49,824 nucleotides of DNA from Bradyrhizobium sp. AUGA SZCCT0176 (GCF_018130145.1 NZ_JAFCMB010000032.1:1-49824); one strand, 5' to 3'. Shown: positions 1 to 8,956, counted from the stretch's first letter. Translations and numbers: made by a program. Notes: a model not told the origin generated them from the letters alone.

Positions 1-105
1 TCTCGCGTGCGGTTTGCACAAAACAAAGTGCACACGAGCATACAGGGCAGCGGAGAACACCCGGCCTTCCCTGCGCAGTGGCTTTACGGCTTATGCCGTG
101 CTCTC
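1..105. repeat. Dispersed repeat, left copy of a direct pair
   Basis: This sequence recurs in the same orientation at 49720-49824. The first 59 bases are identical and the rest differs at a handful of positions. The sequence after it (to about 300) reads like further repeat-derived, non-coding DNA. Short frames that cross it on both strands have no start signals and no recognisable protein. Confidence 0.85.
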
Positions 106-537
106 CCCGGAGACGAGTTCTTGGTTGACTCCGTCGCTGCCGTTCAGCTCTCGCCTACCGACAGCTTGACACCTGCAACGGGTGCCAGGACCACACGGTT
201 TTGCCGTACGCTCGATCCACGCCATCGTCAGACGTGAGCCCAGCGTCCACCGCAACCCGCCCAACGTCCGTGACGACGGCCGACGCCCTCTGAGTGGGAC
301 GGGATGGCCAAACATATGCACCTGATTGGCCTTCTGGTAAACAGAAATATTTTTTATTTTGGGGCTTGACATGATTTCCGTAAATCAGAAGTGATTTGCC
401 CGTCGGGCAAGCGGGGATGACGCCGCCGTCTACCTTGCTCTTTTTTGCGGCCTCATGTCGATCGATGGCTTTAGGTCAATGGGCGCAAATGGCTAGGCCG
501 GTCGTGAACCAAACGACTGCCGCGGATTACTTCATGC
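106..537. other. Gene-free, repeat-derived stretch with a 15-base palindrome
   Basis: I see no convincing gene here. A short AT-rich tract at about 343-362 precedes the palindrome TTGCCCGTCGGGCAA at 396-410. The segment looks like intergenic repeat material downstream of the hydrolase gene that ends at 538. Confidence 0.5.
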
Positions 538-1962
538 TTACTTCGACCTTTTCTTCATCTGCTCCGGCACAAGCGATTCGGGAAGGAAGATCGGCTTGTC
601 AGATGGCCACCAGGGCATCAGCTGGGGATGATAGCCTTCCGGGTAGTATTTCTGGGGGGAGATTTCCGCGTCACGAATGAACTGTGACTGTACGTCACGA
701 CGCGTTGTTGGCGGCAGCGGCATGATCAACCCGCCCGATGTCGAGACGTCGAACTGGGGCGGCGCCATGTTTGGATACTTGGGCACTACGCCATCCCGTA
801 CCCAGATTTTGTCCTTGGTCATGTTCACAACTACCATGTCCGGCGCACCAAACTGGAACGGACCCTTCCAATGGTGGCGCACTTCTGCCACGAGTTCCGG
901 CATCACGTACTCGTCGTATGACACGTGAGTTGCCATCGCGAGGCGCGGCTTCACTTCATTGTAGAGGTACCCAGCGGCGTAGGCGGGATTATGCCAGCCA
1001 TCAATGGTAGTGCGCGAAGTCAGGGGCATGGTGCCTGACACCGAAGAGCTGATGGCCACCGTCTCCGGCTGAATCTCGGTGATCAGCAGGTCGCAACCCT
1101 TGGCGTACGTTATTGTCAGCGAATTGGGGCGACCGTCTCCGGTGAACGCGACACACATGCCGTTCCAATCAAGACGATACGCCGAGGCGCCATCGCTCCC
1201 ATGGGATTGTTGCCAGTGGGTGATCCTGACACCGTTCTTTTCGTAGGCCACGCCGCCGTCATTCTTGTAGTCAAACTCGTTGACTTCGATGTCATAGCCT
1301 TTGCCAATCGGGCTACCGGCACTGAAGTTCTCCATGTGCCAAAACAACATCTCCTTCATATGATACACCATATGATTGATGCCGTGTTTCGGAGTCCGTC
1401 CGGAGGGGCCATTAATCCGGAAGGTTTCGTGCCAGCGGCCACCCCAGGCACCAAACACAAAGGCATACGGGACGGAAGCGAAATGATCCCAATGCAGGTG
1501 GGTGATGAAGATGTCGTTGATCTGGTTCAGCGGTACGCGGGAGGCCAAATAGTTGGCGATGGAGCCGGGGCCGAAATCGAAGATGAAGCGGTTGCCGTTG
1601 CCAAGCTCGACATAGATCGACGTGCCCATTTGGCCCGGTCGTGGCAAAGGCGAACTCCCCATGAAGGTCACGCGGATTTCTTCCGGCTGCACCTCTTCCG
1701 TACCCGGGGTCCAGTTGGCTGCGCTCTTCAGCCACGGCATCGGCGCGATGCCATCAAACATGAGCCCTTCCTTCCAGCGTCCGAGTGGTCGGCCGGCTGT
1801 GGCGATATCCTGCAAGATCTTCGGGTCTGCCTGAAACCCCTTCTTCTCAAGCTCCTGCAACTGCTCTGGGGTGAGCGAGAGGCTGGGCATCTGTGCGGAA
1901 GACACTGATTGTAGACTGATCATCGCCAGGACAATCAGAATTATCCGCGCCGGGATTTTCAT
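538..1962 (-). CDS. Secreted MBL-fold metallo-hydrolase
   Basis: A 474-residue metallo-beta-lactamase-fold hydrolase with an N-terminal signal peptide (about residues 1-24, cleaved near SSAQ). The metal-binding HxHxDH motif is at residues 155-160 (THLHWDH), with further likely ligands H254, D276 (FTGDG) and H346 (MATHVSYD), so two metal sites should be complete. The frame extends upstream to 2046, but the ATG at 1962 is preceded by GGGAG at good spacing and begins a proper signal peptide, so I chose it. The protein is long for the fold, with about 100 extra C-terminal residues rich in Pro and Trp. From memory it resembles the family named GntH in guanitoxin clusters, but no other guanitoxin gene is nearby, so the substrate is unknown. 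Periplasmic location is inferred. Confidence 0.85.
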   Translation of the reverse strand: MKIPARIILIVLAMISLQSVSSAQMPSLSLTPEQLQELEKKGFQADPKILQDIATAGRPLGRWKEGLMFDGIAPMPWLKSAANWTPGTEEVQPEEIRVTFMGSSPLPRPGQMGTSIYVELGNGNRFIFDFGPGSIANYLASRVPLNQINDIFITHLHWDHFASVPYAFVFGAWGGRWHETFRINGPSGRTPKHGINHMVYHMKEMLFWHMENFSAGSPIGKGYDIEVNEFDYKNDGGVAYEKNGVRITHWQQSHGSDGASAYRLDWNGMCVAFTGDGRPNSLTITYAKGCDLLITEIQPETVAISSSVSGTMPLTSRTTIDGWHNPAYAAGYLYNEVKPRLAMATHVSYDEYVMPELVAEVRHHWKGPFQFGAPDMVVVNMTKDKIWVRDGVVPKYPNMAPPQFDVSTSGGLIMPLPPTTRRDVQSQFIRDAEISPQKYYPEGYHPQLMPWWPSDKPIFLPESLVPEQMKKRSK

Positions 1963-2269
1963 CTTTTCGCTCCCTTCGTGATGGCACTCAGTCAGAAAAC
2001 GGAAGAAGTCACGGAGAGTGTTGCGGACTAAGTCGACCGCTTCCATCGAAAACTAATTCGTCCGTCGCAACGGAGACGCCCACTTCTGCTCGGTCATCTC
2101 GGCGCCAGGCATGTAAGTCCGCAAGAGCAGAAAAAATACGCTCTGCTCCTCACAATCAGCCCTGTTCCCTTACGCAACGTGGACGACAAAGGCGGGCATT
2201 ACGTCCGTCAGCTTCTGCCAACGACGACTATGCCGGTTTTGCAGGCCTCCGCCCGGACGCTTTGGGATA

Positions 2270-2527
2270 TCAGCGCCTGCCGACCCGATTAACCGGACCC
2301 CCGCGATTCATCGGTGTTCCTGGCCGCACTCCGACACCGGCCGCACCGACGCCGGGGGGCACCACAGCTCGCGCGACTGGTCGCGGCCGCAGCACAACGC
2401 CGGGCCTTACGACGCATCCAGCCGGATACGAAACGTATTGGCAGTAAACTACGGCACTGGCCGGTTCGCTGCTTGCGGCCATGAACCCAGTGATCAGTAG
2501 CGCCGATAACGCAAACGGAGTCTTCAT
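2270..2527 (-). CDS. Small secreted Pro/Val/Arg-rich protein
   Basis: An 85-residue protein with a clear signal peptide (cleavage near residue 25, after PASA) and a mature part of about 60 residues. Two Cys lie early in the mature part (CQYVSYPAGC, able to form a disulfide), followed by a low-complexity tail of Val, Pro, Gly and Arg. A strong Shine-Dalgarno sequence, AAAGGAGG, sits just before the ATG at 2527, which argues that this is a real gene despite its small size. Proteins of this shape are common and uncharacterised in Bradyrhizobium. It stands alone and I assign no function. Confidence 0.7.
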   Translation of the reverse strand: MKTPFALSALLITGFMAASSEPASAVVYCQYVSYPAGCVVRPGVVLRPRPVARAVVPPGVGAAGVGVRPGTPMNRGGPVNRVGRR

Positions 2528-2811
2528 TTTGGCCTCCTTTGTTTCGACGATTGATTGAGCCGGGCCCTTCTTGGTCTGAGTTGCACTGGCTTCCTACACT
2601 AAGCCGAGTTGGCTTCGAACGAACCCAACAGCAAAGAGCGGCTTGATCTGGGTTGCTAAGCACGGTGGGATGCTTACGGCCTGCCGTAGCTTTAGTGGTT
2701 TTCGAGCAACAGCCGGCGCTGGCGTGTCCCGCCAATCGGTTTTTGCGTTGCGCCGAGACAGGGTGAGGCATTCACTCGGTGTGCGGACACAGTTCTCTCC
2801 GGAGATGAGAC

Positions 2812-3885
2812 ATGGCACATGCGAAATCCCGGCAAAGGACAGGTCGCTGGCTCATGCACGCCGGCCTTGGTGTCGCGGCGCTGATGTTCGGGGCGCTGTC
2901 CGGGCCGGTTCATGCCGACGAAGCCGGCGTATCGTACTGGCTCCCCGGCCGCTTCGGCAGCCTCGCAGCCGCACCCACCGTCCCGGGCTGGTCCATGGCC
3001 GAGGTGTATTATCACACCACCCTAGCGGCGTCGGGCGCTGCAGCGGCGGCGAGAGAAATTCAAATCGGCAGGATCCCGGCGTCAGTCAACGTTAGCTTGA
3101 ACCTTAATCTGAATGCGCAGGCTGATCTCATCTTGCTCAATCCCACCTATACTTTCGCGACGCCTGTGCTCGGCGGACAGCTCGCCATTGGTGTGACCGG
3201 GCTGTTTGGACGGTCGAGCGCCAGTATTGACGGGACGCTGACGGCGGCGGTTGGCCCCTTTGCGGTAACCCGCACAGGCTTCCTGGGAGATTCAATCACT
3301 TCCGTCGGCGACCTCTATCCGCAGGCGACGTTGAAGTGGAACGCCGGCGTGCACAACTTCATGACCTATGTGACCGGCGACATTCCCGTCGGCGCCTACG
3401 ATTCCAGCCGCCTTGCCAATCTCGGCATCGGTCACGCCGCGATCGACGGCGGCGGCGGCTACACCTACTTCAATCCGGCAACAGGCCACGAATTCTCGGC
3501 AGTCGCGGGCTTTACCTATAATTTCAAGAACAAGGATACGAACTATCAGAACGGCATCGATTTCCACATCGACTGGGGGGCTTCCAAGTTTCTGTCGAAG
3601 CAGGTGTTCGTCGGACTTGTGGGGTATGGATATCAACAAATCACGGACGATTTCGGCGCACACCCGCTGTTGGGTGGATCCCGATCGCGTGTTCTGGGAA
3701 TCGGGCCGCAGATCGGATTCTTGTTTCCGGTAGGCGACATGCAGGGATATCTCAATCTCAAAGGCTACGGCGAGTTCGAAGCTGCCAATCGGCCGTCGGG
3801 TTGGAATACCTGGCTGACATTCTCGATATCGCCGATGGCCCCCACCAGCACTGTGGCGCCCACCCGCCGGATCGCCACCAAGTAA
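2812..3885 (+). CDS. SphA-family outer-membrane protein (phenol meta-pathway type)
   Basis: A 357-residue exported protein with a Sec signal peptide of about 35 residues (cleavage near VHA-DEAG). The mature part alternates short aromatic and polar strands with Gly/Asn turns, as in an outer-membrane beta-barrel. Recognisable segments such as LILLNPTYTF and the repeated GYTYFNP/FTYNFKNKDTNYQNG stretches match the SphA/COG4313 family (named for a meta-pathway phenol degradation gene), thought to help hydrophobic compounds cross the outer membrane. The aromatic C-terminal strand is followed by a 20-residue Pro/Thr/Arg tail. The frame starts at an ATG after GGAGATGAGAC. It lies 167 bases upstream of the DUF3604 operon on the same strand; a functional link is possible but unproven. 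Confidence 0.8.
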   Translation: MAHAKSRQRTGRWLMHAGLGVAALMFGALSGPVHADEAGVSYWLPGRFGSLAAAPTVPGWSMAEVYYHTTLAASGAAAAAREIQIGRIPASVNVSLNLNLNAQADLILLNPTYTFATPVLGGQLAIGVTGLFGRSSASIDGTLTAAVGPFAVTRTGFLGDSITSVGDLYPQATLKWNAGVHNFMTYVTGDIPVGAYDSSRLANLGIGHAAIDGGGGYTYFNPATGHEFSAVAGFTYNFKNKDTNYQNGIDFHIDWGASKFLSKQVFVGLVGYGYQQITDDFGAHPLLGGSRSRVLGIGPQIGFLFPVGDMQGYLNLKGYGEFEAANRPSGWNTWLTFSISPMAPTSTVAPTRRIATK

Positions 3886-4052
3886 CGCGATCATATGTCG
3901 TTCTCGGAGGGAAGCGCCGGTTACGGCAACGTCCCGAAACGGTAGTATGCCTGACCAAATACTGCGGGCTTCCAAGCGGTTTCGGGAAGGCCTAACATCG
4001 CGACAGCTCAAAATTTATTTAAGCCATTACTTGAAGTGATAGGGGGGCACCG

Positions 4053-6002
4053 ATGATGTTCCGTTTGTCCTCCATGTCCGGAGCCGCGCTGGCTGGCGCT
4101 TGTGCCGCAAGCCTGTTTGTCACTGTGGTCGCCGCAGAAGACTTAACCACGGACATCGGCACGCTCGACAAGGAAACGGCCGATAAAGTGTTTCCGTCCA
4201 AGCCGCCTTACTCGCCCTATGCGGGACGCAATTTTCCGACACGGCCGTACTTCGGCGACACGCACACGCACACCTCATACTCGATGGACGCCGGCGCGTT
4301 CGGCGCTCGGCTCGGTCCAAAGGACGCCTATCGCTTTGCCAAGGGCGAGGAAGTTATCGCTTCCAGCGGACAACGTGCCAAACTGTCGCGCCCGCTGGAT
4401 TTCATGGTGGTAGCGGATCATTCGGACGGCATGGGCTTTTTCCCGCAACTGATCGGCGGGGATCCCGGCCTGCTGGCCACGCCGCAGGGCCGGAAGTGGT
4501 ACGACGAGATCAGTTCCGGCAAAGGTGCGCAGGCGGCGATGGATATCATCGTCAGTTTCGGCAAAGGGCAACTGCCGAAGGGCTTCCCGACGCCGGGTAC
4601 GCCGGCCTATCGCAGCGCCTGGCGCGAAACCATCAAAGCGGCGGAAGAAGCCAATGAACCGGGTCGTTTCACGGCTTTCATCGGCTATGAGTGGACTTCG
4701 AACGCGGGCGGCAACAATCTTCATCGCAATGTCATTTGGCGCGACAACGGGGCCAAGGCCAGCCTCGTCGAACCCTACACCACGCAGCCGCCGCTTGGCA
4801 GTCCAAATCCCCGCGATCTCTGGAAGTGGATGGCGATGGTTGAGGAGAAGACCGGCGCCGAAATTCTTGCGCTGGCGCACAACGGAAATCTGAGCAACGG
4901 TCGGATGTTTCCGATCATCGAATCGTTCAACGGCAAGCGGATCGACCGCGAATATGCGGAGAGCCGCATGCGCTGGGAGCCGCTCTACGAAGCCACGCAA
5001 ATGAAGGGCGATGGCGAGACCCATCCATTTCTTTCACCCAATGATGAATTTGCAAACTACGAGCGATGGGACAAGGGCAACCTCGATCTGACGGAAGTGA
5101 AAAAGCCGGAGATGCTCGAATTCGAGTATGTCCGTTCGGCGCTCAAGAACGGTCTCAAGATGGAGGTCGAACTCGGCGTTAATCCATACAAGTTCGGCCT
5201 GGTCGGCAGCACCGATACGCATACCGCGCTCGCGGCCGTCGAGGAGGATAACTTCTTCGGTAAGACATCTTCCGCCGAACCAAGCGCCGGCCGGGCGATG
5301 CATCCCTTCGTCAAAACCAATATTGCCGTTATCATGGGCTGGGAGACGACGGCGGCCGGATACGCCGCGGTATGGGCAACTGAAAATACCCGTGAGTCGA
5401 TTTTCGACGCTATGAAGCGGCGCGAGACCTACGCCACCACCGGGTCGCGCATGGCGGTTCGCTTCTTCGGCGGCTGGGACTTCGAGGCTGCCGATGCCAA
5501 CAACCGCACGCCGGCGCGAATTGGCTATACCAAGGGTGTGCCGATGGGTGGCGATTTGAGCGATGCGCCAAAGGGAAAATCGCCTTCGTTCATTGTCGCC
5601 GCATTGAAGGATCCGATCGGCGCAAATCTGGATCGCATCCAGGTCATCAAGGGCTGGGTTGGCAAGGACGGGCAGGCGCAGGAACGCATTTATGATGTCG
5701 CAGTGTCTGGAGGCCGCACGATCGACGCCGACGGCCGCAGCAGAACATCCGTCGGCAGCACGGTCGATGTCGCGAATGCGACATGGACGAACACGATCGG
5801 CGCGGGTGAGATGATCACGGTATGGAAAGATCCCGATTTCGACCCCGCATTGCGCGCGTTCTACTATGTGCGGGTGATCGAAATTCCGACGCCGCGCTGG
5901 ACGGCCTATGACGCAAAATACTTCAGTGTCAAAATGCCGGCGGAAGTCAGAATGACGACCACCGAACGCGCTTATACCTCACCGATTTGGTACACGCCTT
6001 GA
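4053..6002 (+). CDS. DUF3604 protein with PHP-like metal-binding residues
   Basis: A 649-residue exported protein of the DUF3604 family. A signal peptide covers residues 1-28. The body carries what looks like a full PHP-superfamily metal-ligand set: H71-x-H73 (GDTHTHTSY), D122-H123 (VVADHSD), E213 (GYEW), H224, H276 (ALAHNGN) and D388-x-H390 (GSTDTHT). PHP proteins are metal-dependent phosphoesterases or hydrolases, so a periplasmic metallo-hydrolase is inferred; the substrate is unknown. The start is one of two adjacent ATGs (4053 or 4056) after GGGGGG. The gene overlaps the downstream parvulin gene, whose product and the HupE-like protein after it suggest help with folding and metal supply. 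Length is normal for the family. Confidence 0.88.
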   Translation: MMFRLSSMSGAALAGACAASLFVTVVAAEDLTTDIGTLDKETADKVFPSKPPYSPYAGRNFPTRPYFGDTHTHTSYSMDAGAFGARLGPKDAYRFAKGEEVIASSGQRAKLSRPLDFMVVADHSDGMGFFPQLIGGDPGLLATPQGRKWYDEISSGKGAQAAMDIIVSFGKGQLPKGFPTPGTPAYRSAWRETIKAAEEANEPGRFTAFIGYEWTSNAGGNNLHRNVIWRDNGAKASLVEPYTTQPPLGSPNPRDLWKWMAMVEEKTGAEILALAHNGNLSNGRMFPIIESFNGKRIDREYAESRMRWEPLYEATQMKGDGETHPFLSPNDEFANYERWDKGNLDLTEVKKPEMLEFEYVRSALKNGLKMEVELGVNPYKFGLVGSTDTHTALAAVEEDNFFGKTSSAEPSAGRAMHPFVKTNIAVIMGWETTAAGYAAVWATENTRESIFDAMKRRETYATTGSRMAVRFFGGWDFEAADANNRTPARIGYTKGVPMGGDLSDAPKGKSPSFIVAALKDPIGANLDRIQVIKGWVGKDGQAQERIYDVAVSGGRTIDADGRSRTSVGSTVDVANATWTNTIGAGEMITVWKDPDFDPALRAFYYVRVIEIPTPRWTAYDAKYFSVKMPAEVRMTTTERAYTSPIWYTP

Positions 6003-6859
6003 TCGCTCGGCTGCTGAGAGAGCCATTACTCCAGTTCCTCGCTCTTGGCGCAATGCTGTTCGCGCTCTACGGTCTGGTCGGCAAGCGAAGCACGGAGACA
6101 CCTGAGAAAATCGTCGTTTCCGCCTCGCGGATAGCCAATCTCGGCGACGGATTTGTGCGAACGTGGCGGCGGCCACCAAGCGAGCAGGAACTGCAGGGGC
6201 TGATCGAAGACTACATCCGCGACGAAGTCTTCTACCGCGAGGGCAAAGCGGCCGGGCTCGACCGAGACGACGTTATCATTCGTCGTCGCGTGCGGCAGAA
6301 GATGGAATTTCTCGCCGCAGACATGCCGGAACCGAGCGATGAGCAGCTTGCCGCTTACCTCGCATCCAATCCGGAGCGCTTCAAATCCGACGATCAAATC
6401 ACATTCCGCCACGTCTTCCTGAGCGCCAGGCGGCGCCCGAATACCATCGAGAGCGACAGCAAACAGGTTGCGAGCGTCCTGGCTGGCGCCGACGCGGCTG
6501 TAGATACGACGGCACTCGGCGATCCCTTTCTGCTTGGCGAGGAGTTTCGGGGCTTCTCGGCAACAAAGGTAACGAACCAGTTTGGCGAAAGCTTCGCCAA
6601 ACGGGTACTCGCGATGGAAAAGGGTCGCTGGCAGGGGCCGGTTTCTTCGAGCTTTGGACAGCATTTCGTCTTTATCAGCGAACGAGTTTCCGGCAGCTTG
6701 CCTCCGCTCGATGATGTCCGGCCGGCCGTCCGCCGAGAGTGGGCGAACGCGCGGCGCCTTGAGGCAGAACAGAAGCTGTATGCCTCGCTACGGGAGCGCT
6801 ACGAAATCGTGGTGGAAGCGCCTCCTTCCAAGGCGGCGTCAGCCGACGTTGGTCGATGA
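5999..6859 (+). CDS. Membrane-anchored parvulin-type peptidyl-prolyl isomerase
   Basis: About 286 residues. An N-terminal hydrophobic segment (LLQFLALGAMLFALYGLV) anchors the protein, with the rest probably periplasmic. The middle contains SurA-N-like helices (SEQELQGLIEDYIRDEVFYR), then a PpiC/rotamase-like domain (ITFRHVFLSAR to FGQHFVFISERVSGSLPPL). The start is either TTG 5999, which overlaps the DUF3604 stop as TTGA, or TTG 5987; I prefer 5999 because related proteins tend to begin with RLLREPLL. No Shine-Dalgarno sequence is visible, so translation probably depends on the upstream gene. It most likely folds a secreted client, and the DUF3604 protein is the obvious candidate. The HupE-like gene overlaps its 3-prime end by four bases. 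Confidence 0.82.
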   Translation: MIARLLREPLLQFLALGAMLFALYGLVGKRSTETPEKIVVSASRIANLGDGFVRTWRRPPSEQELQGLIEDYIRDEVFYREGKAAGLDRDDVIIRRRVRQKMEFLAADMPEPSDEQLAAYLASNPERFKSDDQITFRHVFLSARRRPNTIESDSKQVASVLAGADAAVDTTALGDPFLLGEEFRGFSATKVTNQFGESFAKRVLAMEKGRWQGPVSSSFGQHFVFISERVSGSLPPLDDVRPAVRREWANARRLEAEQKLYASLRERYEIVVEAPPSKAASADVGR

Positions 6860-7878
6860 CCCGTTTTCGTTTGTTTATTGCTGTTCTGGCGGTGCTGCTG
6901 GCGCAACCCGCGATCTCGGATGAACTTCGGCCTGGCTATCTGGAAATGCGCCAAACCAGCCCCGGCGAGTATAATTTTCTTTTCAAAATCCCTGCGCGCG
7001 GGGAGGACTTGCGGCTCGCGATCTACGTCAAGCTGCCCGAGGGCACTCAAGATGTAGGGCCGCCCCGTGCATCGTTCAGCGACGGAGTCTATGTTGAACG
7101 CCGCACCATTCGGCGGGACGGAGGATTTATAGGGCAGCCGGTGTCCATCAACGGACTATCGGCCACATCGACTGATGTACTGGTTCGGATCGAAAGCCTT
7201 GGCGGCGCAGTACAGACCGAACGGCTTTCTCCAACGAAGACGGCATTCATCATTCAAGCCGTGCCCGGCGCTTGGGAAATCGCAGCGACCTATCTGCACC
7301 TGGGTGTCGAACACATTCTTTTCGGCTTCGACCATTTGCTGTTTGTGCTGGCGCTGGTGATTCTCGTACGAGGCTGGGGCCGCGTGGCCATTACGGTTAC
7401 GGCATTCACGATCGCGCACAGCATTACCCTTGCAGCGGCGGCGCTGGGCTTCGTAAATGTGCCGGGACCGCCCCTGGAGGCAACCATAGCACTCAGCATC
7501 ATGCTGGTTGCGGTCGAGATTCTGAACGCCCGCCGTGGGAAGCCGAGTTTGACCGCGCGCCGGCCATGGCTCGTTGCCTTCTCCTTCGGCCTCCTGCATG
7601 GCTTTGGATTTGCTGGCGCGCTGGCTGAGGTGGGATTACCTCAACATTCGATCGCCGTTGCGCTGCTGTTTTTCAATGTTGGGGTGGAGATTGGGCAGCT
7701 CATCTTCGTTGCCGCAGTCTTGTCGCTGATAGCATTGCTGCGCCATCTGGCGTCAATGCTCCTGGAGCCCACGCGGATACAGCCGGCACTTGACCGTCTC
7801 GATGTGAGCGTCGCGTACGCCATAGGCATCATGGCGGCCTATTGGGTGATTGAGCGCACGACCGCTTTTTTTGCGTAG
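6856..7878 (+). CDS. HupE/UreJ-family membrane protein
   Basis: A 340-residue protein with a signal peptide (1-21), a periplasmic beta-rich domain of about 120 residues and a C-terminal block of about six membrane segments. The HupE/UreJ signature H148-LGVEHILFGFDHLLF is at the start of the membrane block, with H188 (FTIAHSIT) and H248 (FGLLHGFGFAGALAE) in later helices. HupE/UreJ proteins are candidate nickel or other metal carriers linked to hydrogenase and urease; no such enzyme is in this window. The start shares ATGA with the parvulin stop. By context it may supply metal to, or help mature, the DUF3604 protein; this is inference. Confidence 0.85.
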   Translation: MTRFRLFIAVLAVLLAQPAISDELRPGYLEMRQTSPGEYNFLFKIPARGEDLRLAIYVKLPEGTQDVGPPRASFSDGVYVERRTIRRDGGFIGQPVSINGLSATSTDVLVRIESLGGAVQTERLSPTKTAFIIQAVPGAWEIAATYLHLGVEHILFGFDHLLFVLALVILVRGWGRVAITVTAFTIAHSITLAAAALGFVNVPGPPLEATIALSIMLVAVEILNARRGKPSLTARRPWLVAFSFGLLHGFGFAGALAEVGLPQHSIAVALLFFNVGVEIGQLIFVAAVLSLIALLRHLASMLLEPTRIQPALDRLDVSVAYAIGIMAAYWVIERTTAFFA

Positions 7879-7957
7879 CGCGCGGGCGCGTTCGAGCACA
7901 GAGGCCGCTTGCAAGCTCGAACTACGCCGTTAGGATTCGAGGTTTAGGGCTTATCCG

Positions 7958-8593
7958 CTAGAGGTTGCGCAGGATCTCTCGTCCTCCGAGCAGCGCTTGC
8001 ACCAGCTCGACATTGCCGTTGGGGCAGGTCATGCCACCGTCGGCGTCGAAGAACTCCGCCTTGAACTCGGGCCGAACTTCCGCGATCCAGGAACTCACCG
8101 GCAGCGCGACCTCGACGTGCTCGGCGTCTTTCCAGCCGCGTGCGTCGGCGTTCCCGCGCACGATGGTCGTGTGATCATCAATGACGAAGTATCTTGCGTG
8201 GACGTTCCGGCCGACTTCGATAAAGCCGTGATTGTAGGTCGAGCTCAGTACACCATCGATCCGCGCGTCCCTGGCGATCCTGATGTCGGCGCTGCTCGCG
8301 ACCAGGTTCTTGCAGCGCAGGTCGCGGCCGACAGCAAGGAAGCAGGCCGGCGTATCGATCTCCCAATTGAAGAGGGTGCCGTTGACGATCAAATCCTTCT
8401 CGGCCCAGATGCCCGCGACACCATTCCAAAAAAGCGCATCAAGGTCGAGGTCACCCTCAATGATGGCGTCCTCGGCATAGTGACGGATACTGCGGCCGTC
8501 GTCGTCATAGTCGTGGTACGAAAAATGGCTTTCCAGTCCCAACCGGTCAACCACGTCCGCGATCGCAAGCGTCTCGAACGGCGAATTTGGCAA
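7958..8593 (-). CDS. Predicted beta-helix protein of unknown function
   Basis: About 211 residues and no signal peptide. From about residue 40 to 150 the sequence runs as short beta-strand-like repeats (EGDLDLDALFW, EKDLIVNGTLFN, GRDLRCKNLVA, ARDARIDGVLSS, GRNVHARYFV), the periodicity of a right-handed beta-helix like those of polymer-forming (bactofilin-like) proteins. I do not recognise the family. A GTG at 8614 opens the longest frame but has no ribosome-binding site; the TTG at 8593 has GGGAG eight bases before it and is preferred. It lies downstream of, and on the same strand as, the stress-type promoter at 8872-8896, with a predicted terminator hairpin in between. Confidence 0.7.
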   Translation of the reverse strand: MPNSPFETLAIADVVDRLGLESHFSYHDYDDDGRSIRHYAEDAIIEGDLDLDALFWNGVAGIWAEKDLIVNGTLFNWEIDTPACFLAVGRDLRCKNLVASSADIRIARDARIDGVLSSTYNHGFIEVGRNVHARYFVIDDHTTIVRGNADARGWKDAEHVEVALPVSSWIAEVRPEFKAEFFDADGGMTCPNGNVELVQALLGGREILRNL

Positions 8594-8794
8594 GTTTACT
8601 CTCCCTTCGGCCACGAAGACCTACGGGATGAGTGACGCGTGAGGGTTGGAAGGTTCAAATGTGAGCACCGTCCGGGTGCTCGTCGACGACCGCATGCCTT
8701 GTCGCGTCGCCGAAATTGCGAATCCCGTCCAGGCAAACAAATCCGCGCCGGCCGGGGACGCCAGGAAGTCGGCGACGCCCCAGCACCAAGGCGA

Positions 8795-8863
8795 GCAGAA
8801 ACGGCCCCAGCCTCGGGGTTAGGACGCTGAGGCCGTTTCCATATGTCCGGTATCCTCCAGACG
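8795..8863 (-). ncRNA. Predicted stress small RNA, copy A
   Basis: On the minus strand a GGAAC-N17-GTT promoter (8896 to 8872) is followed by about 25 bases of leader and a 12-bp hairpin (8826-8837 paired with 8800-8811) ending in GTTTC. Leader and hairpin align with copy B at 10662-10738: both contain CGTCTG, GGACATA and AAACGGC-TCAGCG in the same order. The U-tract is short, so termination here may be leaky and transcription may continue towards 8593. Ends are estimates. Confidence 0.4.
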
Positions 8864-8871
8864 GAACGTTC

Positions 8872-8896
8872 AACGCCGGCCATTGCCACTTGTTCC
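8872..8896 (-). promoter_or_regulatory. EcfG-type (general stress) promoter P1
   Basis: Reading the minus strand: GGAAC at 8896-8892, 17 bases, then GTT at 8874-8872, preceded by C as in the EcfG consensus GGAAC-N16/17-CGTT. It directs transcription into small RNA copy A and possibly on to the gene starting at 8593. Confidence 0.6.
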
Positions 8897-8904
8897 CGAC
8901 TGCT

Positions 8905-8929
8905 GGAACTTAACAGGGTTCTCGCTGTT
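8905..8929 (+). promoter_or_regulatory. EcfG-type promoter P2
   Basis: GGAAC at 8905-8909, 17 bases, GTT at 8927-8929 on the plus strand. The ATG at 8957 lies 27 bases further on, a natural leader length. P1 is back to back with it: the two GGAAC boxes are only 8 bases apart. Confidence 0.6.
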
Positions 8930-8956
8930 GTGTGCAGGGCAACAGCGTGGGCGCGG

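Noticed and set aside
7..372. Short open frames in the left-end repeat
   Set aside because: They lie in a dispersed repeat, lack start signals and match no protein pattern; such repeats are often mis-annotated as genes.
8816..8844. Seven-codon frame (ATG to TAA) with GGAGG upstream in small RNA copy A
   Set aside because: Copy B has neither the ATG nor the GGAGG, so a conserved leader peptide is unlikely.
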